Program-made: the position numbers and the translations under genes | Shown here: positions 47,059 through 59,282 of the stretch, in pieces | Numbering within the stretch: position 1 is the stretch's first letter | Layout: each line of letters starts with the position of its first letter | Assembly (NCBI RefSeq): GCF_950023065.1 | Contig: NC_088679.1 | Coordinates: 42,036,001 to 42,100,000 of the forward strand | Source of the DNA: Planococcus citri | Taxonomy: Eukaryota > Arthropoda > Insecta > Hemiptera > Pseudococcidae | Direction of reading: 5' to 3' | DNA length: 64,000 nt | The notes under the pieces: generated by a model | Seen by the model: the letters and a program-made list of their open reading frames with translations, nothing else | Database searches by the model: none | Told to the model about the DNA's origin: nothing

Positions 47059-47074
47059 GAGACAGTTGGGGCAG
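47059..47074 (+). promoter_or_regulatory. Candidate polypurine tract
   Basis: GAGACAGTTGGGGCAG, purine-rich but interrupted, lies directly before the 3' LTR, where plus-strand priming is expected. Confidence 0.45.
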
Positions 47075-47342
47075 TGAAACGGCACCTCCTCCGCCATAAT
47101 TACGCCAATATAGCTAGAAGTAAAAGTTCAAAGTTAGATTGTGATGTACTTGTTATAACTGGCAACGTTGCTTTATGTATGTATCTTTTCAAAGTAACGG
47201 TTTCGTATTGAATATATGTATTATTACCTTTCTGTCATGTCAACGAATATGTTATTATACGCCCTGAGAAAAGATGTCTCGTAGTTTTTATTACAAAATA
47301 CTTCTTAAATGGTAATAAAATGCTCACAAAGTACCCGGTACA
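47075..47342 (+). repeat. 3' LTR (268 bp)
   Basis: No difference from the 5' LTR found by eye. AATAAA at 47314-47319. Followed by the AATG target duplication (47343-47346). Confidence 0.95.
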
Positions 47343-47346
47343 AATG

Positions 47347-50300
47347 TACCAGTATCTAAGCACTACATATATACATATTACATATCAGCACCGCACCGGT
47401 ACCTATACTCAGTGTTATTATGTGTAATTTATTTATTATGAAGAAAATTTCAAAACTTCAAAAATGAAAATAAAATATTCATATATGACCCTGATAATAG
47501 TAGTGTTCAATTGCAAATGTGATAGAGATCGGATAGGGCACGAAAATATTTCGTCACGCATGAAAATAATTCTGAACTAAGTTGAAAATCCCCTGGAAAA
47601 GTAGGTATAATTATATACTCAAAACGCCTCCGATACTCACTTTGATGGATTTTTCTTTTTTCAAAAGCGTATGCTCGTGGGTAGATCTATACAAAAATAC
47701 GCTTCTTTACACATACATATTGCATAGTAAATGTGATCGCTGAATTGACTGAAAGTTAAGAGAATCTAGAAATAAAATTATAAAATTTTATATTATTTAT
47801 CGATATACTATAATGTGTAATTGAGTCTCCTTTCCTATCCCACCTTTCGGTAAATTTCCATTATTCTACGAATGTTTTTGGTTTATTTTGCCTGTAAAAA
47901 TAAAAAAGCACGCATGACGAAGAAGTGAAATATACATACAACGAAGCATTGAAATGAAACGTTCGCGTAATTTGTTTTTATTCAAACTGCGTAAAACTTG
48001 CGCTTACGCACCGTTTTTTTGATTAACTGCCAAGTTTTCTCCATTAGCAATCATTTTGTCGGTGTCTGTTTTTATTACAGATGGATGGAAAGTATTGGAA
48101 ATTGAAATCATCGAACCATTTTCGGTACAGATTCATATAGTAAATAAGCTCCTATTAGGTACTTGATACTTAATTACATCGTCATCAGCACAACTGAATG
48201 ATACTTGATGATAGTGTGCAGGGTTGGACAAACTTTTTCTGACAATGAATCGATTTATTATAGTCAATTTTCTTAAGAGTTCGATTCTTTTTCAACTTTT
48301 TTGCCCAATTTTTGAATATTAATCTACAGTATACCATTGCACTTCGTGCTGGTGAAGCATCATCCAAAACAGAATGATCGAATTCGAAACTTTTTAACGT
48401 CTTCAAGAAGTTGAAAAGACTCGAAAACGAAAATTTTATAGTTCATAATAATTATACTTATCTAGTATTTTATTTCCTTTTCTTTAGAATGACCTTCGGC
48501 CGCTAGCGTGGAAAGGGAAAATTGTCACGAATTCTGCAAAGGCAATGAACAAGATGCTTACGTCTCATTTTCGTCTTCAAATTCTGAAATGAAATCAACT
48601 AATGTTTCATAATTTTTACGCTTCTGCTCTTTTCACAAATTTTTATTTTATCTACATAATTCAAAAACTTAAAAATTTTCCTTTTTGTCAAAATTTTTTG
48701 AAAATTCTAGTTTTTTGTACCTATTTTTTCTGATTATTTCAAAATTTCGAGTGGAATTTTTCAAAATTGGAGTCCCTGCGATATACCTAACTCCATGTGA
48801 GCTGTCGAAGTTGTCAAAAAAAAGGGAATGAAATGTCTGATTATTCCATGTTCTATTTTCGCCTGATGAAATAAAACACTTGAAAAGCCAATTGTTTCAT
48901 TCCTATTTCCTTTCAAATTAACTAAGTTGGAAAAGTATCTTCGTAACTGACGACCTTCACTACTGCTAGAGATGGAGAGCTACAACTCTCTACCTCTGAC
49001 TCTAGAGCTTTTTGTTTTTGATTGTCCTGCTCTGACTTTGGATTCACTTCCATAATATACCCACTTTAAGAGATCCACTTTAGGTACTTCCTTTTTTTTT
49101 TAAATCATACACGTGACTCGACTTTCTAAAAAAAAATTTCTCAAGAATGGAGTTTTTGAGCTTCATTGCCCGTAAAAGCCCTGTATTCCCATCCATTTAG
49201 TAGAGGAGTGAAATATCAATAATTCAAAATTTTATTTATCGAAAAGAGTAGCCCATGTTTAGTTACCATTTTTCAATCAGTTTCATAACTTTTGTTCGTT
49301 TGCATTGAACCTATCTATGTACATACTCGACTACTCGTATTAAAACTAAAAACTAAAATTTTGAAAGAGGGCCACATGAACGCAACTTAAAGTACCAGGT
49401 GAAATTTAATAATGATCGGCATTTATTTTTAAAATTTTTTCCTCAATTCATTAGGATAGCCCACGCATCAATATTGGGACACTTACTATGTACCTCGTAC
49501 ATACATACTCACGAAGTTGAAAAATGAGAATCGATTCACCGTTACCTATTATTATTTTAAAGGGTAATTTATTCCGTTTTATGCACAATTTGCACATTAA
49601 CTATTTCAGCTATCTATGTATTCGAATCGTTCAACTTCCATAAAAGTAAAGGACGTGTTTTAAATTTTATTTTTATTTGGTTTCTTTGACAACTGCCTTG
49701 TAAATAGAGAAATCAATGAGTTAACATTTCAAATTAACCAACAGATAATGCTATGTTTACTAAGCAAACTATCCAACTAAAAACAAAAAATTTGTTGTTT
49801 TCAACATGGATACGGACAAATCTTCGCATACCTACTTGTTTGTAAGTACTTATGTGCTTTTTTCGTGGTGGTTTTCAAAAAAAGATAAAAGGAAACGAAA
49901 TAGGAAAAAGAAATGCAAACAGATCTTATCAAATTAAACTGTTCGGTAACTGAAAATAATATTTCGATCCTGTTCATATTGAAAATATTTTTGTAAAAAT
50001 TTGATAGTTTGAAATTTGATTTTGTTATAGGATATCGAATTTAAATTAATGAATTATAAGTATAAAAATAAGCACAGCAAAGCGTCATCATTCGTCGAAT
50101 GTGTAAAAAGATACCTAACAAAACGAACAAATCGAATCTTCTTTTTAGAAATTTTTATAAATTAGAAAAATATGGTTCCCATATCGATAAAATTTTCTTC
50201 GGAGGAAGTCGAGGAATCGTCAAAATGAGAAGTTTTTGAAGATTCGAGAGACAACTGTTTTTCATCTCATTTCTTTACATTACAAAGAAAACGTTAGGCG

Positions 50301-50796
50301 GACAATCCCTTTCTTGATTAGACCCTTTATATCTATTGTGCAGATAAATAAAGAAAAATTATTTCTAATTTTGTGTTTCCAGGTACTGAGTAAGGTCTTA
50401 GATTACAAAACTGTTTCATTTCATTTTCTAAAGTAAAAATACATTTATGTTGAATGCAATGTAACACTTGATATAAAAAAAAGGCCATCTCGATTCACTT
50501 GCAAAAAGTTGAAAGAAAGTTGCTTTCATTACTAATGAGAATTTAGATGATCATAGTCGAGCTACCAGCAGTGAGAGCTTTTTTTTTATTTAAAAAAAAA
50601 TTATAAAGCTTTGAAAAGTTCTGCTTTTTGATGATAATAATATTTTAAATTTTTAAAAGAAAAAAGTTAATACCTGTTGTGTTGTGCCGTTACCACTTAC
50701 TTAGCCGTATCAACCATTTGCATTTTTTTCCATTTTATCGCGTAAGTAAATGGGTGTGCTCATTTTTCGCATTTTATAGGTATTGTATTTATTTGG
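47347..50796. other. Intergenic DNA between the LTR element and the convertase genes
   Basis: No gene recognised. CAGGGTTGGACAAACT at 48220 looks like one hAT-type terminus, but I found no partner. Confidence 0.4.
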
Positions 50797-51150
50797 ATCA
50801 GGGATTCGAATCTGCTTTTGCAAAATAGATTCGTAAGGGTGATTCGAATCTAAAAAACGAGATGGATTCGTGATATTTATTCGAATCTTGAGAAAAGGAA
50901 AAAATGGTGGACGAGCGACTCCTTCTCAGTGATCTTGCGTTACTTTTTTTTTAATGAACTAAAAAGACTGAACAATGTCTAAATTTTGAGTTGAATTTCG
51001 TTTATTTCAACTATCTGATGTTATGACAAAAAAAAAAAAACGTGGAATAAGAAAATTTTTGAATCATATTCGAATCTAAGAATAAAAATTTATTCGTGGA
51101 TTTGAATTCGCATTTAAATTTTGTGGATTCGTTCGCAATTCTGATTTGGA
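50797..51150. repeat. Cluster of GATTCGAATC-like words
   Basis: The palindrome GATTCGAATC or a half of it (GATTCG, ATTCGAATC) occurs near 50803, 50829, 50841, 50864, 50878, 51068, 51092 and 51126 in both orientations. Possibly the subterminal repeats of a decayed transposon. It lies just downstream of the last convertase exon. Confidence 0.45.
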
Positions 51151-51304
51151 TAACACGTGTGTCAGAGTGTAAATAAAATAATGTTACAAATTGTCTAAAA
51201 TTTACTGAATAATAATTTTTCACATGGTAGGTAGAGGTACGTACAAGTTCAATAAATTAGATGCATAATAATTTTCTAATCAACTTGCGTCTAGTTTGAA
51301 CGTC

Positions 51305-54300
51305 TTAGAGGAAAGGCACGTATTCACGTTCTGTTTCAATATAATGTCGTGGAACTTCTGTGGTACCATGGACTATCAATTGAATTTGTTCCACCGTGCC
51401 TCGGTATTCTTCTTTACCTCTCTGAAAAAAATTTCCATTGGGTGCTTACGAATTTACGCTAAAAATTTATGTGTCTATAGGTAGATTCAATCTTATGGTC
51501 TAAAGTCTCTCGCGAGAATTCATTGAGATAACTTCGAATCATTTTTACTTTTAAAAGTAGAAAGTTTAAAAATTTCTCTGAATTCACTTTTTTGCATTTT
51601 TCGTGATGAAATCCCTTCGTGCGGTTATTCGTTCGCTTTTTCGCTTTTTTTATTTTTCATTTTGTTGCCCAAGTACTTACTTCTCGTTGGAATTTTTATG
51701 AATAAATGGTACCCAGGTATGAAATTGAATTCGCGATAGATTAATTGAGTGGATTTTTTTTTACTATGACGTTATGTTTTGTCTGCGCACAAAAAAGTGG
51801 ATGAAAAAAAATGAAAATTTGACGATATTTCGAATAGATAGGTAGTGATGCTAATCGGATTATAGAAGCCTGTTGTTTTATATTTATGATGAATGATTGG
51901 TGGAATGTTAAATCGAAACAATTGTTAATCAAACTGTGAAAACCGCGATGGAGTAACGATTTTATGTAGACTGCGTGTACGAGTATTTGAATAAATTTTA
52001 TTTTTAATACCTACGCTACCGTATGGATTTTTATCCGTACAAAACGAATGTTTAATCAAAATTTTCTCCGGTTAATTTTAGCTAAAATTAGAATAAAATT
52101 AATTACGTTAATTACCGATAATTTATCTGTAACCATCACCATCCAATCGCCGGATGGGTCTTCGCCCCAAAACTGCAAGGATAGAAAGGCCCAGTTTTTG
52201 AAGCCACCTTTAGTATAATCGTTTTTCCTTGCTTCCATCACTTTACTTAATGTTCCTATAAAAATTATACGCACTAAGTAATGTGTTTTCTTTCCATTTT
52301 GGAAAACACGAAAGCCGTTTGCCATTTCGTATTACTAATAAAATGCGTTTTCCAATTACCTAAAGGCGATACAAGATCAATTTCTAAACATCCACGAACT
52401 GGGTATGATATCGTTACATTCAACTGTACGTGTTCCAAATACCTAATAGCCCCGTGGCAAGCGTCTGTACGCACAACTGCGATAAAAGGTGGTCCACTGC
52501 TGACGGTGTTTTCATTTTTGCTGCAAAAAAAAAAAAATCACGAATCTCTGCATATACCTAGATAATTTTCTGCTCGTTGACCTTATTTATAGAATTAAAA
52601 ATCCATTAAAATGTAATTTTATAGCGTTTAATTAAATTTACACTGAATACAGTTTAATTATATACATGAATATCACGCCGCGTTGGTATAGGTATAAAGT
52701 TTAGGAAATTTCTGAAAGAAACTTTGGTTGAATAATTACTCGTAATTTTTACCTCCTGCCGTACATTTGTTTGTAGGTTAGTTAATGGCGAAACATTTTG
52801 CGTAAAGTAAAAAGTAACCGACGTAGATATCAAAATTCCACCTTTCAAGGTGTATGCCTATACCGATCCCCTACATATCTACTTTTTTCAAATATATTAA
52901 CCTCGTTAGTAAATTTGAGTGAAAACTGTCATTTTTAATCCCTATAACTGTGCGATAAAATTCGTCGACTTTATTGGCACTTTTGCGGAAGTCGATGTTT
53001 CAACAATAACCCTGTATTTTTTGTGAAAATGGGGTAATTTACTTCGTGATACATAGACGTAAGTACTGAAGTATCTACCTAGGCTTTTTTTTTATGCAGT
53101 CTTGCCATTCCGAATGGTATTTCATGATGTCTGTCATTTCTTGACATAAACAGTCACAATAAATCAGAGTGTTATACCTATGATTTTCTTACTGCAGTGT
53201 ATTTTTTGATAATAAAGAACCAAAACCTTAATTTTCAATTTCAAGAAGTTGACTATTATCTACTTCCCCTAAATTGAAATTATTTCGTTGTTGCTCAATT
53301 TCATCTATTCGAATTATATTTGTCGCATTCACGACTATAGTCCTTCCAGAGCTTTCGCAAAATTTTGATTTTCTCTCCCATGTTCAAATACAAACGTATC
53401 CTCGCTAAGCTTTAAAAATAAGCTTTTGAAATTGGAAATTTTTTTAGGTTTTTCCAAAATATTTTTTAAAACTAGGTAAGTTTAGAATTTCTTTTAGAAA
53501 AAAATCGAAGGGTCGAATAGTAGATTTCTTCGTTATGATGGAATTGAATATTACCTGCGATATTTCCAAGTTTCTCGGCAGTAAGTTTGTACAGTTAATC
53601 GGATTAGGTAATTAAGTAGGTACAAATGTATTCGGTACTTCGATTTGCTTACTCGATTTCAAAAGGTATCATGCAGATGTATTTCTCTGGTACATTTTGC
53701 CAATCCATTGCCAACGAGACCATTTTAAAAGCATCCATTAATCCAAATCCGAACTGTGGCGTGTACCAAAGACCAAAGCCATTCTGTGCCCAGTCTACGT
53801 TTCTTTCCAACGATGTTACTTCGGCGGTCCAAATTACAATATGATACATATCACGCCACGTTAAATTCTTACTAAATAGTAAACACAGTTTCGTTTAGTT
53901 AAATTGATAGGTGTAGTGGCAGTAGCACTGTGGCTGTTTGATAGGGTGAAAAGGTGAGATAGGTTGTTATAATACGGCATGTAAAAAAGGATTAAACGTG
54001 ATATACCCTTTCGAATGGTAGCGAACCGCGAAATTACGAAACTGCGTATTTTAATGGAAACCGATGCGATGTACGTCGGTTACGAAGCAATAAGTAGGTA
54101 TACTACCAACTGGGTAATTAATTAAATCTATTTGTACGTTGATATTCTTCGGCTTACTCTCGTTAGTTTTATCTGCGATATTTGCTGTTCAACTGATGAT
54201 TTTATTCGCGACAGTTGAAAGGTATTAGTGTGTGTCAAATTTCATACATCGCGCATCGCGGTAACCGAATAAATTTTTAATCGTCGGTTGAAATCATATA

Positions 54301-57300
54301 TATTACCTACACGTTTGTGGTTCTTACTTGGCCTCCAGTACGAGTGCGAAAATGCCAGCAGCCAATGGTGCTGATGCTGACGTCCCAGAATGGCTCAACG
54401 TGCATGTATTATGTAGATCGGTCGTTACCTGCAAATTGATTCGAATGGTTGAGGGATGTGTTACGTTTGCGAGATTCAATTAGCAGATTAGTTGGTCACT
54501 AAATTTACCTACTATTTTCACTTTATCATTCAAACTTCCCGAATATGTTGTGGCGAGAATGGCTGGACACCTTTCGGAATAATATGGTATTTGACCATCC
54601 TGTGTGACACTAGCAATTGCAAAGGAGTAGATGTTATTTACGTAACCGTCCGCACCGCAGTGGTCTCCAAATGTGCCACCGTTTCCAGCTGCAAATACGT
54701 ACAGAGCACCTAATCCATTCCGTCCCTGCAAAACGCATTAGGTACTGCATTACTAAATTTTTAGTTTCAAACCACGTGTACCCAATTACAGAACGTATAC
54801 ATATAGGACGAAGGTGGGTTAGGTGTTCAAGTTTTATGTCATAGAATGTCTTTGAAAAGATGTAGACACCAGAGAAAAAACTGTTAAATGGTGTAGAAAT
54901 GGGTACGTAAAATAATGTGTTTTAAGAATAGGAGAACCGAAACAGAAGTGGAAATTTTTTTTTGAATTTATACATGTTCTGCTTATGATTTGGACATACT
55001 GAGGAAATCATGAGTGGTTTTGTTCCTACCCTGTATCAAAATCTTTTTTGTGATGGAATCAAATATCCGATTTTCTTCAAAAGGGCGAATAGAATTACCT
55101 ACGATTAAACTAGAAGTTGCTATACGAATCTTTGGAGATTTCTGAAATCATTAATTAGGTACAAAACTCGCAATTTTATCAAACATGAATCATACTATTC
55201 ATTAGCCCAAATAAGCACGTGCGGTATTGGTCTCATATGTGAAATAGCTATTCTTTGGTGGGCTATATTTTGAATGTGAATTTTACCCATGTAAAGGAAT
55301 ACTAAATACTCGTACATGGCTATAGTTTGCGCAATACCGTGTGGAAAATAATATAAATATTTCATAGGACTAGTTTGTATGCTGTAGCATTTATGCTTCA
55401 TCTCGAGGGATCAATTTTAATACATCGGTTTTGCTGTTGTAAGCAAATATCTTTTCATAAGTAAAAAAGATCTCTGGATTCGTGTTGAATTTCAGTCGGT
55501 AGGTAGGTAGGTGGGTGCATGCATACATGTAAGAAAACGTACAGGTGCCAGCCTACCAACTACCTATATATGTACCTACTTTTAGTGCTCCATATTGAAG
55601 AGCCACCGATGATAAGTGCCCCGGCCCGTCGAAGGCAATTCCATTATCTTGTGGGCCCCAAGAACCACTGTATATATCTACTTTATCAATAGCATATTTT
55701 ATCGCTTTCGATTCTATAACGTCATTGATGATTCCATCAAGTAAAGTGATTCCTGAAAAAATAAAATTCGCTGTAAACCTTTTGCTTGCTTCTGCATCAT
55801 ATGATATTTGTTTGCGTATCGATGTTTGAATTTGAACGTATTACGCTTGTTTTTTCATTCCAATACCTATTAGGTACCTACACTCGTATTGTAGGCAGTA
55901 GGCACGTTTACCATAATATAGACAGCGCAATACGTAAAACAATAATGATAACGTCGTCGTTATTTCAATATTTACCTCCAACCTTAGCATTATACGCAAT
56001 TCCCACTCCACATTTCTCATTGTTGGCTTTCATAACAGCAACGCCAGCACATCTGGTACCGTGACAATTTCGCGGATCTTCGTAACGCGGCAACACGCAG
56101 GATTTGTTTTGATTAAAATTGAAGCTAATTTCGGCATCCTGTACACAAAAGACCGCTGAAATGGATTAAGTAAATCTTAGTAAGCTAGATAATGAGAACG
56201 TATCAACTTACAAAATTATCTTTAATGTCGTCATGAGTATATTCAATGCCGTCGTCTATTATCAGTATTCTAACGCCGTTTCCCGTTATATTAAAAACTT
56301 TGTATACTGGAACTAAATTCATATCAATGGCTTTTGTCGTCGTCGTTGCGTCACTTTTCACTCCTACCTGTTTGACATTTTAAAAATTATTTTTATGAAA
56401 TTTAAGAGCTGTTTTGTAAATTTTAAATAAAACTTACTTCGTACCATTGCAAAGACCATAATTCGTCGTTGTACTCCCTGATGTAGAGACTGTGCTCGTC
56501 TTCGAAGCTGTCTTTTCTGTGAAGTTTCTTACCGTATAATTGTTGAGCCCAAATGATCTGAGGAGCAATTTTTGAAAACATTTGTGCATGATTTTTTAAA
56601 ATTTCTTTTATGAAAAAAGTCAATGCACTCCCTCTTAGGCCGCCATTGAACAAGTTTGCTGTTTTTTTCAAGTACCGTATGAAATAGGTACATTAGTTTT
56701 TTGACACGAATGAATTTTTTTATTTTTTCAACATGTCCCCCTCGAATTATTCGATGAAAAGGGAGGTAGGGAAATAGGCTAAAGATTTCATCGCATGTAT
56801 TTAGGTAACTTTATCTCTCATAAAATCTAAAAAAAAAAAATCGACTCGAAAATTCCCGGTGTGATGGAATCTGTACCGTTAGAACGTCATTTTGCTGTAC
56901 AAAAAATACGGATATTGGATTTTGATCGGATTCACCTAAGTACCTAGTTTACTTTGAATTGAAAGTGTCTCATGAAAAATTTAAGATCCAAATCTGAAAG
57001 GAGAGTGAAGCTGTGGAGCATGCATCAAAGTCGAGTCATTTTCAAAAACTTCCTAAATTTGAGAGCGTTCCTAATTTTGAAAAAAAAAAAAATTGAAGAA
57101 CATTACAATTTTTTTCTTTTAAATTCGGCAGTGTTATATTTTTTTGATTCGACGTTTCAATGTAATTTTTGCAAAAATATTCATCTCATCAACAAAAATT
57201 GAAAAAACTTTTTTAAAAAAATGAAAATATGGACCATGCTTGGTTTCCAATAAAATTGAAGAAATGAATAATTAACGCAGTTCAAAAACATTGATGTTTT

Positions 57301-58634
57301 GTTGAAGATTATCAAAAACATGTCTATTTTAGGTTATGTGAGTCACTATAATAGGTATATTATACTTTTTAAAAAAGTTTTTTCGAAAATTTAAAATTTT
57401 GGATCACACATAATAAAAAATAATTAAAAATGGAAAAGTGAAAATTATTTGGAATCGATTTTTTTGGAGGGGGAGAGGGGTTGTAATTGCAAAATTATTA
57501 CACTCGTCGTTTGGAGGTTTGTATCGAAATTGGTTAAATTGCATGTCCTAATTAGGGCGGTGAATTTTTGAGAATCATCTTTGAAATGCGTTTCAAAGAT
57601 GATTCTCAACTTTTTATAATGGTGTTTTGTCGAAATGTTTAGTTGAACAAAAAAATCAATTTCTTCAAACTGACGTAGGAGAAGTGTGAAATTCTGATTA
57701 TTTATAGAATTCGAGTTGCAGTTTTAAATATTGAAAATTTATTTCAATGTGGTATTTTATAGCTTACATTGTCATGATCCATGAGACTATTGGTATGATG
57801 CTCGTTTTCTTCGTGATGTTCTTCTGGGTGATCGGGGTTTTCCAAGACATAATATTCCTCGAAATCGTCATCCTATACATGAAGGGAAAAATCTCAACAA
57901 TTTTCATAATCGAAAACCACTGAACTCGCGATTTTAAACGTAAAAACATAGATATCAGAAAGTATTCAATTGTGATAGCAAAAGCCTACGTATACGAACC
58001 CATTTATAATATTTGAAACCTTTTATTTTGGCAAAGTCTATAACTTGCTGTATGTTATTCGTTTTCACGATCCATTTATTTGAAAAGTAAACCGCGTCTT
58101 CTTTTCCCTTATGATGCTGAAAATAAAGAAGGTGTCGTATTTAATATGGCAAATTTATTACCCCTTTGAGCCTGACGATATTTCGCGATACCTAATTTAT
58201 ATATAAAATATGCTACACTCTCGTTCACGTTGTTGGTTCCGGAATATACGGCAACTTTTTCACTTAAAAACCACTAAAGGTCAAATTGGTTAAAATTTAA
58301 TCGAAACTTTAATTATAAGATGAAAACCACCAAAGGATGCTGAAACATAAAAATTTCCCCAGAGTGTAATAATTTTCTTCAGCCTTGGTTCAAAACACAT
58401 GCAAAACATCGTGTAATTTGTGTACCTAGTTACCAGCCTACATTTAAAAAATGGGTGTTTTGATTTTCGTCGAATGTAATTAGGTATACCCAGTGTAACA
58501 TGAAAAATGCTATTTTCTGGTGCACTTACCGGATCATGGATTAATGATTCTTCCTCGATTAAATACTTGGCTGAAATGAACGTATCGAACACTAACAGAA
58601 TTATTATTGAAAACTCGCGTCTCACATTCACCAT
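51305..58634 (-). CDS. Furin/kexin-like proprotein convertase, paralog B (13 exons, 629 aa)
   Basis: Exons in transcription order: 58530-58634, 58000-58116, 57768-57872, 56438-56557, 56212-56367, 55976-56138, 55580-55752, 54513-54725, 54328-54428, 53653-53871, 52360-52520, 52116-52255, 51305-51421 (TAA at 51305-51307). All have GT-AG borders and consistent phases. The product is a secreted S8 protease that cuts precursors after basic residues (family knowledge). Residues 1-22: signal peptide. About 35-145: acidic, His-rich propeptide (EEHHEENEHH) ending WAQQLYGKKLHRK. Catalytic Asp187 (IIDDGIE), His227 (CHGTRCAG), oxyanion Asn328 (AAGNGG), Ser401 (HSGTSASAPL). About 455-610: P domain (SYPVRG, FWGEDPSGDW). 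It ends soon after the P domain with no Cys-rich or membrane segment, so a soluble enzyme is inferred. No perfect R-X-K/R-R site ends the propeptide. An AATAAA (complement at 51001-51006) may end the mRNA. Confidence 0.88.
57568..57609. repeat. Perfect 19-bp inverted repeat with 4-nt loop
   Basis: TTGAGAATCATCTTTGAAA, loop TGCG, then the exact complement. It lies in intron 3 of paralog B and would form a strong hairpin in the transcript. Confidence 0.8.
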
Positions 58635-59282
58635 TCTAACATATTGAAAAAAAAATATATTGAGACACTGATTTTAAGCAATAGTTTCTTCGCTAGCGTT
58701 GTTATTTCACCTAAATTTAATTCCACGTGAATATTCACCAAGGTAGTCGACGAATGTGAAATTGTTAACGTGATTTCTTTCAACTTTTTAAAATGGGTTC
58801 AGGTGTGAATTGTGTTTGTTCAGTTGTGTTATGACGGTAGCATACTAGCTTCTATCAGTGAAATTTTTCAACTTGTTACATTTTTAAAATTGAAGAAAAT
58901 GTTTTTATTGTTAAATAAGTCATGTAGTCCAGAATAATTTGAGTGGTATTTTTTTTATCGTGGCTTTAATTGAGATTTTTTTGAATATCTGTTTATTTGT
59001 TTTCTCGTTTGGGATACGATACACGTTTTAAATGAAATTTTAATAATATGTGCCTACTCGTATGTGTATGCCGTATACCTATTTAGATATGAGTATTGAG
59101 TACATTATGTTTTTTTTTTCAAGCTAAAAAATTACACATAATACGAGTATAATAATCATTAAGGGAAACTTACAGCAATGAATGTTTATGACTTATGCCA
59201 CATATATTTCTCAGTTGGCTTGTATGTAATATACTTATGGGTTATTAGGTATAGGTAATACCAAACTTTTCACGATTTTCGA
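58635..59282. other. Intergenic spacer between the two convertase genes
   Basis: 648 bp separate the stop of paralog A from the start of paralog B. It must hold the 3' end of A (AATAAA complement at 58992-58997) and the promoter of B. No other gene seen. Confidence 0.5.

Larger units (their letters stand above)
37369..47342 (+). mobile_element. Complete Ty3/Gypsy-like LTR retroelement with three ORFs
   Basis: 9,974 bp bounded by 268-bp direct repeats that read identical by eye, with TG...CA ends and a 4-bp target duplication (AATG). Order: 5' LTR, leader with primer-binding site, gag, pol (protease, RT, degenerate RNase H, integrase core, second RNase H, GPY/F module), ORF3, GC-rich 3' segment, 3' LTR. 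PR-RT-RH-IN order and a GPY/F module place it with Ty3/Gypsy (Metaviridae). ORF3 lacks envelope features. All three ORFs are uninterrupted, so with identical LTRs the insertion is recent. Base composition resembles the host. Confidence 0.92.

Noticed and set aside
46945..47211. 88-codon ORF reaching into the 3' LTR (twin at 37296-37505)
   Set aside because: Arises from the LTR sequence itself; the shared part is the same in both LTRs and has no domain.
48218..48250. hAT-like terminus CAGGGTTGGACAAACT
   Set aside because: No inverted partner or 8-bp duplication found within the next few kb.
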